The position numbers were made by a program, and so were the translations under genes. DNA of 64,000 nt from Echinometra lucunter (lineage: Eukaryota > Echinodermata > Echinoidea > Camarodonta > Echinometridae): the NCBI GenBank assembly GCA_029962745.1, contig CM057161.1, forward strand, positions 6,833,876-6,897,875. Reading direction: 5' to 3'. Of the stretch, positions 51,001 through 61,900 are shown in pieces. Under the pieces are notes generated by a model. The model was not told where the DNA came from. It searched no databases and saw only the letters and a list, made by a program, of their open reading frames with translations. The first letter of the stretch is position 1. Every line of letters begins with the position of its first letter.

Positions 51001-52847
51001 CCTCTACATCTCTTCTAGAGCTGCATGCTTTCTCTGATTGTGCACTTCTATTGGTTATATCAAACAGGGTAACCACTGCTGAATTATTGCTGTTGGCACT
51101 TCTCCTTTTCCTTCCCAGGATAAACATCTTTGGGGACGAACGATCAATGGGTACCATCACATTGTCATTTTGAGGATCAAGATGGCAAACAAACTTTTGC
51201 AACCTGAGATTGGCATTGTGTTCAATGATGCCTACCACCCTTCCATAGATCTTAACTTCTCTTTCAGCATCATCATCATCTTCTTCTTCATCATTTTCTA
51301 GGACCTCTACAAGGACCTTATCACTGTTGAGTGCATGTCCTCGACGCTTCATACTTGTAATGGAAATTTCGTCTCCAGAGTGCCTGTCTTGCGGGACAGC
51401 ATATGTACGTCCAGTGACGTCTTGGCGGAAGATACAGATCTTGTAGACATCAGGCCTTTGAACAGCCTTGCGAAGAAGTTCCTCAACATTAGCTTCTTGC
51501 CCATGACCAGAGGCATCCATCCCTATATCACCTTCATCATCTGAATCATACGTGTCATCTTGTAGGAGGGCATAACGGCCTTCTCTCTCCACCATCCGAA
51601 GGTTTTGTAGCACCTGTTCCCCAGTACGGCCTCCTACATTTGGCACTGTGGATCTTGATGCAGTAGGTGCAGGTTCTTCTCTCTGTGATGTCTGTACTCT
51701 TACTCCTGCTTCTAGTTCAGGAATAAGTATATCTGCATCTGTCTGTTCCTGTTCGATTGAAGCATCTTGGCCTTCCAATCCTAGTCTTGATGCAGCCTCT
51801 TCCTCTTGATCTTCAGTCAACATCTCAGGATGTGACCTCCTATATTCCTCTGCCATGTCCTCATCCACTTGAATCTTCAGTTCCCGAAGCCATTCATCAC
51901 TGTGCAAGTCTTCATCATCATCATCATCATCCTCAAGACCAGAAGCAGCCACACCAGAAGCAGCAGATGCAGACAACTTCCTACTAGTCACTGAAGGGTA
52001 TTCCCTGTCTCTTCTTTGTTGCTTAGCAGTCCTTGGAGAGCAACTTGGTACTTCAATAGCTCTGCTGACTACAGGTTCAGCAGTTCTAGGGTGGGGGCCC
52101 CCCTTGGAGGCGGAACTAGAGACTGAAGCTCTTGGAACAAAAGCCTTAGCAGCAGGGTTGAGCAGACGTTTGGCATTGGCAATCTCATTCTGGATAGACG
52201 CCATGGTAAGGTCTCGATCGCTATGGATGCCATTGTTCCTCTCGCATGTCTTGATGTATCTCTGCCACGTTTTCTGACATTCTCCTGCTGAACAAACTGC
52301 AACAGGATCTCCCATGACAGTAATGAGAGACTGTGCACGGGTGAATGCTGTGTTGAGGAGCCCTTTGTCTGAGAGAAACCCGTACCAGAACTTGTTTTTC
52401 ACATTTCGGCCTCCTACTTGAGGAAGGGATGTGGTGTCTACTTTGTTTAATGAGGACCTGGTTCTCACAGTGCTGAGGAAGACAGCACGATACTGTTTCC
52501 CTGTACAAAGTGAAAAGTGAAAATAATTGTAAATAAATATCATTCAACATCAAAACATGCTCATCCCTTTGAACAAAAGCAAATCTTAACTAAAGATAAG
52601 CCCCTTCATCCCTACATTTAGTTAAGTACAACATATGATTATTGAAATTCACATGAGACTCATAACTTGTTTAACCTGTCGAGTATGATTTGATTTCAGT
52701 TTAACATGCATTTTCCACAGACCTTAGCCCAAGTTATTTCAGGGTTAGTATTCAACGGGTTAAGGTTTATTTCTACGCCCTAGAGTATTGACAAATCACA
52801 CCAACTTTACACACACACATATATATATCTAAATATATATATATATC

Positions 52848-52890
<43 letters not shown>

Positions 52891-52944
52891 TCAATAAAGG
52901 CAGTGAACATACTAGCAACGTCCCGCCGCCTCCTTCTTCAATCA

Positions 52945-52994
<50 letters not shown>

Positions 52995-55900
52995 CCGGGT
53001 GTCCCAGAAAAAGCGGAACATTGGATTTTCAGTACTTTACCTTCAAAAAGAAGATAATCTTTTCACATCAGTGAGTAAAGCACCGTCTACTGAAAGAAAT
53101 ACCAAGATCATTGAATTTGGTGAAGTACATGTAATTAGTATTCTATGCCCGTTTCTTAAAATACAGTCATTTTCAAATTTTTGGCAACTGATAAGAGTAG
53201 CTTCGTGTCGGGATTGCTTTTCTTAATCCGATGTTTGAGGAAAATCCATTGATGCATGTCAGCAACAAAACATGCCATATGAAAGGCCATTCCCAACACA
53301 ATTCTCCTTTCCACCGTCACAAAAAACGTGAAATTCAAAATTTACTGTATTTTAAGAAACGAGCATATTATACAAATTACTTCACCAAATTCAATGATCT
53401 TGGTATCATTTTCTTCGGTAGACGATGCTTAACTCACTGATTTAAAAAAATTATCTACTTTTTGAAGGTAAAGTACTGTAAATCCACTGTTCCACTTTTT
53501 TTGGGACACCCGGTATATATGCAACAATGGAAATAAATGAAAGTCGACTTGAGGTCTGGCCACCTCAAGTCGGCAGACCTCAAGTCAACAATGGAACTTA
53601 GAAAATGTTATGGCCTGTATATTTGCTTGTGAAAATTTCTATAAGTTCAGTTGTTGACTTGAGGTCTGCCGACTTGAGGTAGCCAGACCTCAGGTCGACT
53701 TTCATGTGGGTATTTCCATTGCTGCATATACATGTATATATTGCCAAAAGACATGCAGTCTTTTCACACAATTTTTTTTCTTCTGAATTTGGATTACTTC
53801 TGATGAAATAACATTCCTTGTATAAATACGCACATAGATCAAGATTTGTTGAACCTGTTCATCAGGATGATTTAAGCTATTAGAAATTTGCATATCTATA
53901 TTACTTTAATGAGGACCAACCTTATACTCAATAGATCTTAGCTCAACTACATGTGTAGTAAAATGGATAAGAGGCTCTGCAGCACCATGTCAATTAGTAT
54001 TACCTTGCACATTCTGCACTGTCTCCACAGTCACAGCATGAAGTTGTCGTTTCCTCATTTCACTTCGGATCACTTCCACCTAAATCATGAACAAAATAAT
54101 TTTTCTTTTAAAATTGAAGAGGAAAAGGGCAAAATGACAAGCTAAAATAGAAAAAATCATACAGGGAATCTACAGAGGTGTTATCATGTAATCAAAATCA
54201 ATGCATTTTGGCTAATTTTCTCATAAAAGTCAAGAGTTGACCAAAAAATTTGAGTATGAGGTATGATGTAAAAGTGGGTACCCAGCTTGATGAAGAAGTA
54301 GGAGAAAGTCAATGTTTTCCCAAAACCAATACAATCACAGTTTTATAGCCATCCTTTAAACTCCATATTGTATGTGTGGTTCTTTTTAGACATAAGAACA
54401 CATCACTAGTTTTTTTTTTTTTTTTGTTTCTTTCTTTAGCACATTTTATTTTTAAAGTGAATACACAATGGTAAATTTTTTTTTGATATATGATTGAGAA
54501 AATAATTCTAAGAAGAATAACATTAGAAATTTGTTGATTTTCGATCAAAATTAATGCATTTTGGCTAATTTTCTCATAAAAGTCAAGAGTTGACCCAAAA
54601 ACTTGAGTATGAGGTATGACATATAAGTGGATACCCAGCTTCACGCATTGCAGTTGTGCTGCGCCCTAGACTATACAATATGTATTATACCTTGCGCGCA
54701 TTTTGCTAGAATTGCGTGACAAGGTACCCACTTTGACGTCATTTTGACATCAAAGTGGGTACCCAGTTGAAACTGGGTCACAGCTGAGGAGTAAAAATAT
54801 CCTAAGATCTCACATTTTGGGGTTTTCTTGGCAACACAACTTTTTAAAAAAACTTTAGACAGATGATTTTCTGCTAATAAAATCATACTCTTTTAAATGA
54901 ACTAACTTTTTTTTGCATTGCGTACCCCCTTTAAAGATGTCCTACATTACAATACATCAGGTATGACTTTTGACACAAGGAGTTTTAAGAGCTGGAGTCT
55001 CAACTGGCAACAAACTATTTCAAGCAGCTGTCCCTTTCTAAGGTTGCACAATAGAATCTACAGGTGTGATGTCGCCTTTGATGTCTGAGGTTCGATGCCG
55101 CCAACATCAAGGGAAACTCGAGTAGTGAATTTTGTCACAAAGAAAATATTGTTAATATTTCACTTTTTATTTGAATTAACAGAGAGAAAATTGAACAGAT
55201 GATAAAATATGAATGCAAAGGCCTAGTTGTATCCAGAAATTTGTGTATGTTGCATGATAGCAGTTTTAATTTGTGAAAAAAAGTAAAATTTTGCAGTCCT
55301 AAAACCCACAATTTAACACTTTTCCGATTATTTCCAGAAAACGAAAATGAAAAGTGAATTTGTTCAGATACATTTATTTATGATGTTATGTGTCAGATTA
55401 GTGCCCACACATGGCCCAGTCCAGTAATTTTGATTCATATTTTAGAAAATTTTGTTCCATTTCCATTAGCTTATTATCGTATTATCAGACGAGTGGTAGT
55501 GAAAAGTTATCATTATTACACAAGCATATTTCTCTTTGAAAATGGCCTGTAAGTTTGAAGCTAGGCAGAATTCTTTTGTCTACTCAACTGCAAGGAAGAA
55601 CCAGCTAAGCATATTTTCTCCTGGTGGCATCGAACATGGTTCAAAGGGAATGAGTTAGATGTTTAGTATATTTGGGAACCTGTGTTACAAGCAAAGCTTC
55701 TAAAGGTTTCCTTCACATTGCAGCGAGCATTCTTTTGTTTATTTTATACTTGCCATATATAATACTGAACTGTATTACTATCAATATTTTGTACAACTTT
55801 ACACTGTTTTTTTTTTTTCAGAATGATTTTGAAATATGAAAAATCTTGTAAAATTTTATTTGCTGTATTGTGAAAATAAATGAAATGAAATGAAATGAAA

Positions 55901-58900
55901 TGAAATGTGGCTCCAGCTCTTAAAACTCCTTGCTTTTGACACACTTCCTTATCTCCACAGCAGTTTACATTACCACCCAATCAAAATTTCCAAAATGTCA
56001 CATCAATGTAGTAATTTGGAGATTTGATTCAGACAAAGGAAGCTACTAACCTGAGTTCTGTAGGGTGATAACACCACAACCTCACTCTGTTTGGGTCTAC
56101 CCCAATCAGGTTCAGGCCAATGGAGCATCAGTGATGCAACATAGTCTGCAATCACCCTTGCTTCTTTCGCATTCATGTAGGAGGTCCCAACAAGCTCGTC
56201 TTTCCCCCTTACATCCACAAAGTTGAGCGGGTAGAGGTTAGGATGTTCTTTGCTGGTGCTTTCTGATTTAAATTTTGTGCCATAGTGCACCTTCAAGAAG
56301 TCTAGGATGGGTTGGCAGCTCCTGTAGTTGATGGTTAGGTTACAGCTGGCATGGCAATCATTCTGTTTGTCATACTTGTAGAGGCGTTGCAGCAGAGACA
56401 TGTTGAACTTGGCTTCCAATGTGCGATAAGAGTAAACCTACAATTTTTGTAAGAAACCATTATTGTTGACGGATGCTTCTGTTTTGAGGCTAGTACCTTA
56501 CATCAGCAAAATAAATACTGTGTATATGAGAATTTTCCGTATCCTTAAAATATTGTGAAATGAAATAAAATTTAGTGATGGCTGTGACTGACAAACTGAC
56601 AAAATCTACTCAATGGAGAAAAATTAGAGGTCTGTACAAACTTTTATACTAAATATGGTATAGAGAGAAAATTTTCTATATATGATTATTTATACAATAA
56701 AAAGCCTGTTTATATGAATTTACCATATTTGCATTGCATTCCAAAATTTTAATTTGGGTCTAAATCGTTTAATAATGTGAATTCGGGTCTACATTATTCT
56801 CTACCCCCTCTACAAGACTGTTTTCAATAGTTGCACATCATGCACAAACTTTACTTTAAGATTTCCAACAGTAAAATTTAAGGTGTGAGTCTTTGTTTAT
56901 ACAAGTGAATTATTCATTAAAGCCTACTTTATACAATGTAGAACTCTTTGATAAATTCTTGATAGAAGATTATACCTTTGGGCTCATTTGTTTGGGATCG
57001 CCTGCCAAGACCACACTGGTGTCGTCCGTTGCAAGGGCAAGTGGGATGATGGCTTCCGTCTCTAAGGCTTGACCGGCTTCATCTATCACAATGTGAGAGA
57101 AGTATCCACAAAGCGTTGCCGTTTTGGTGAGGTGCACAGCTGTACTCAGAGTGACTACGACAATTTGGGGGCCTTTGCTGGAAACCCACTCTGAAACCAA
57201 ATGAATAAGTCAATGATGAGATACTAATTGAACTATTCTACAGTATCTTCATAGGAATGAAAATATGATCTTAAAATAAACATGCACCATTTGATACTCT
57301 GTAAAACCAGATGACTACAGGGGCATTAAAGAAAAAAATTGGAATAGAAATAACAATTAGTAATTATAACGAGAAACGTAATTCGTCACGGGACAAATTA
57401 GGTGGTCTGTCACATTCTTTTAGTAAAAGAATGTCTCGGGGGACGTCGAAATTAAATGTCATAAAGAAGATAACGTCTGGGAAGAAGAGTAACATAGATA
57501 TGGGACACTTTGATATCGCAGTATGACGAACAGTTGACCCAAAAATGTATTAACACGTTAACAAATCATATTTGCAATAGGGTTGTACATAAACTAATGT
57601 ACACTGCATTGCAATAGACATAACAGGCAAAATAACGCAGTTATTGCACTGTTTGTAATTGTATGTGTAAACGTAGTCGATGAAGATGGTAATATAAAAG
57701 AGCAAAAAATGTAAAAAAAAAAAAATGACACCGCCGTCGTCAGGAGTCGAACCAGTGACCATGAGAATGTGAGACCAGTGCTTTACCGATGGACCAGAAT
57801 ATAGTCCATAGAGATAACACGTAGATGGAAAATGGGATTCCTAAATCATATCTTCCAGTTCAAATTTCGATATGTTCCTGACATCTGATTAAAAAATAAA
57901 TGGCACACTTAAGATACAACATACTCGAAGCTGGGCATAAATCGAGCAGAAATAACGGAGCTGTTGCTCAAAAAATAAGGGAATGTAGAATCAAGAATTA
58001 GAAAAATGTCATGTCCCATAGACAATACACGCAAAATGTGAAAAAATGACATGCCTCCGTTTATCGTAAGATTAGACCATGATGCAGTTCTCAAAATAAA
58101 AAAGGAAAGTAATTAATATATAAGAGCATTGTCTCAGCTACAACATAATGAAATCCCGGCGAAAATCGACCAACAATAAGTGAGATAGTCTTGATTAAAG
58201 ATAAAAAATATGACGTCATAATTGAAAAAATGAAATTTTGAGTTCACATGAGAATATGACGACGTTCCAACTGCTCGACCCCCAATTTTTTTTCATGAAT
58301 TCAAATCTTCAATTCCTAGGCTTTCAGAAAATGAAAAAAAATGGGGGGTCTCCATGCTTTTTAACGAGCTGTAGCAGATTTTAAAGGGGCATGTTTTTGC
58401 ATGTTTTTATGTTATTTGCCCTATAGACGCGCGCACAGATTTCAAACTGCGAAGCGTGCGTGTGGCCTTATGGTCAGTTGAAATCGATTCTAAATTCATG
58501 GAAATGGTCAAGAAATGTCTCAGAATTGTAAATCAAGTGAAAAAACAGCGTTTTTACATTATTTACGTGTTGCGCACGCGCAAAACGCGCACGCGGGCGC
58601 TTATGTGCAGAAATTTTTGAAATGCTCAAAATGGCCTGAAATGGATTTTGGTTTGATCCATGAGTGATTTTGAGCATTTTTAAATTTTGCGCGCGCACTG
58701 ACACGCGGACGTACGCGTACGCGCGCGTTTAAAAAAAATGCGTTTGTTCAGATTGATATGAATATTCATCATGCCAAATATAAATGAAAAATGACAATCT
58801 GTTATGTAGATATGATCATGAGATGATATTTACAAAATGGCGCCTGGATGACGTCATGATGACCCGATGAACTTGAAAATGACTAAAAATCCGAGATCTC

Positions 58901-61900
58901 GTAATGACTGATGATTCCTGAAAATTTGACAAAAAATGATTGAGCCAGTTCCGAGATCTCGACTGCACAAAAAAGTGGTACCAATAAAGAGAATAATTAA
59001 TAACGAGAATAGAATTCGTCATAGACTCGTGACGAATTAGGTGGTCTGTCGGCATTTTTTAGGTTTCGACATGGATTGTGATAAATTCGTTGGTAAGACT
59101 TTTGATTAAATTTTTACGCCTCGATAGGAGACTAACGTCATAGAAATTGGATGGTTTGATATCGCAGAATACTTAAAAGATGATCCAAAGCTTGAATTCA
59201 CCTTAACGAATCAGTTTTTCTATAGGGTTATACATAAACCACTGTGCGCTGCATTGCTATTGTCATAACAGGCCAAAATCAGCAGTTTATTTCATCGACT
59301 GTGACTGTATATGTAATCATATAGTTAAAGAGGATAGTAATATAACATGTAAAAATATAGCAAACGGAAAAAAAAATTGCCCCCTTCCCTCCGGGACTCG
59401 AACCAGGGACCTTGAGCATGTGAGGCAAGTGCTTTGAAGGTATACCTGAAAACAGCTCATAGAGATAACACGTTGATTCAAAACGGAATTCTAATATCAG
59501 GTTTTCCAGTCAAAATTTCACAAGTTTTCGGCATTTGATTAAAAAACATATGAATGCATAAGATAGAGAATTTTCTCAGCTGCAACATACTTAAAGATGG
59601 GCGAAAATCAAGCGGAAATAAGGAAGATGTTGATCAAAGAGGACGAGAATGTAGAATCAAGAATTACATAAAGGTCATGTCCCATAGAGAATACACGTAA
59701 AATGAAAAAATTTGACATTGTACCTTTAATCGTTAATTTTGACCATGATAACGTCATCAAAATGAGTAACAATGATAAAATATTTGTAGAGAATTGTCTC
59801 AGCTACAACATATTGAAATCTCAGCAAAAATTGATGAATATTAAGCGAGATAGTCTCGGTTAAAGGTAAAAAATATCACATCATTATGGAAAAAATGAAA
59901 TTTTGACTTCACCTGAGAATATGACGACGTTCCGACTGCTCTACCCTCAAATTTTTTTCGTGAATTCAAATCTCCATTTCATAGGCTTTCAGAAAATGCA
60001 AAAAAAATTGGGGGGTCCCCATGCTATTTAACGAGCTATGGCAGATTTCAAAAGGGCATGTTTTTGCATGTTTTTACGTTATTTGCCCCATAGACGCGCG
60101 CACGGATTTTGAACTTTGACGCGCGCGTGCGGCCTTATGAGGAGTTGAAATCGACTTTCAATTGTTGTGATGGCTTAAGAAAAGTATCAGGATCGCAAAT
60201 CAAGTGAAAAAACGGTGTTTTTACGTTTTCTTTGGTGTGCGTGCGCAAATATGGCGCGCGCGGACGCGGACGCGCGCAAATTTTTGAAATGCTTAAAATG
60301 GCCTGAAACGTGTGCAAAATGAATATGAGTCGATTCTGAGCATTTTTAATTTTTGCGCGCGCGCTGACGCGCGGACGTACGCGTACATGCGCGTCTAAAT
60401 GAATGGAATTATTCAGATTGATATGAATATTCATCATGCTAAGTATGAATGAGAAATGACATTCCGTTAAGAAGATATGATCATGAAATGATATTTACAA
60501 AATGGCGCCTGGATGATGTCACGATGATCTGATGAACTTGAAAATGAGTAAAAAACCGAGATCTCGTAAGGACTGATAATTCATGAAAATTTGACAAAAA
60601 ATGACAGGGCCAGTTCTGAGATTTCGACTGCACAAAAAAGTGGGTACCAATAAAGAGAATAATTAAAAATAATAATAATAATGAAAGAAAATTCTGACGA
60701 AATGAAAAGGTGATCTGTCAAAGATGACAGACCACCTAATAATAATAATAATGAATAAAGAAAATTCTGACGAAATTAAAAGGTGATCTGTCATAAATGA
60801 CAGACCACCTAATGAACGTTACTAAATGGTACTTAAAACAGTATTTTTAGGCACCATATCAGTCAGTCGTCCAAAGTTTTGAATCCGGTTTTGTCCCCGT
60901 GAACGGGAGTGGCCGGATTTACCTCACCCTCGCGGCAATCGCCCTTACCCATCCCTCCACTTTGCATGATTCAGTACATCCTCCATCCTCAACCCAGCCC
61001 TCCTACTCTCCTCCTCCACTTGCACATTCCACGTCTTCTTTGGCCTTCCCCCTCTTCCTCGGACCGAATTCAAGGGCCCTTCTTAATACATGCCCATCAT
61101 CCCTCCTCAGCACATGCCCATACCAATGTACCCCATTCGCCTTCGCCAACCGGTCCACCGCTTCTTTCAAACCCAACATCTGCATCAAATCCTCAATCTT
61201 CTTCCTATCCATCAACTTCACACCACACATCCCTCTCACCAGTGCTCTCTCTGTCCTCAAAATCCCCATCTCATTTTCACTCAAACACCATGTCTCACTC
61301 CCATACAGCATCACCGATCTCACACAACTCTTATACATGTACACCATTCCTTTCACCATATACAGTTACTATCACCAAAGTATTAGCCAAGCTACCCTTA
61401 TAGGTTTTGAAACATTTATTGAATCACTTCCTACCAGGTACAAATTTACTTCTCCTTGACAAAGATAGGCAAATATAAACTGACCCCTTGGACATGATCT
61501 GATTTTGGTATAACACACATTTTCTATAGACTCAAGCCCGAGTTATCTCTGGCTTCATGCTCAACAGGTTAATGCCTTTTCAATTGATGTTAGCGATAGC
61601 AGAGTGTCAAAGGATTTAGACCCTGTACCCTGTGATCCACATCTATCAGACCAAGACACCTCTAAAACATCCTTGTATTATGGACTATATACCCAGTTAC
61701 TACAGAGAGGATGACCTACCATAAAATGAATTAAAATTACAGGTTTGACTCTACCTTTACATTCCTCTTCTGTTGGTAAACGAGGTCCTTCAGCATTAAT
61801 GAGCATGTATTTCTTCACAGGATCTCTGATGGTGCTCAGTTTTCGCATCGTTGCATACACTCGCACCATCCACATATCCGGCCTACCTTCACAGAACTCA

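Larger units (their letters stand above)
57360..60812. mobile_element. 1.65-kb tandemly duplicated element with inverted GGTGGTCTGTC ends
   Basis: Copy 1 (about 57360-59000) and copy 2 (about 59000-60665) run in parallel: aattaggtggtctgtc at 57396 and 59035, gaatgtagaatcaag at 57981 and 59646, gacgttcc at 58261 and 59926, gagatctcg/gagatttcg at 58953 and 60618. The right edge has two ~73-bp units ending in gacagaccacctaat, the reverse of the left end motif. Each long copy has a tRNA-like module, a hairpin-like 'ggggggtc' region and an alternating CG-rich block. No long ORF is present. It sits in a HELZ2 intron. Confidence 0.75.

Noticed and set aside
48431..52338. Plus-strand and alternative-frame ORFs of 60-130 codons within the HELZ2 giant exon
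   Set aside because: Antisense or out-of-frame shadows of the real exon; no motif of their own.
57731..57800. True tRNA gene in the 1.65-kb element
   Set aside because: Promoter boxes are present but the acceptor stem does not pair, and the module is duplicated with the element and further decayed in copy 2.
60899..61459. 186- and 164-codon plus-strand ORFs
   Set aside because: Shadows of the minus-strand LINE reverse-transcriptase relic, which alone has recognisable motifs.
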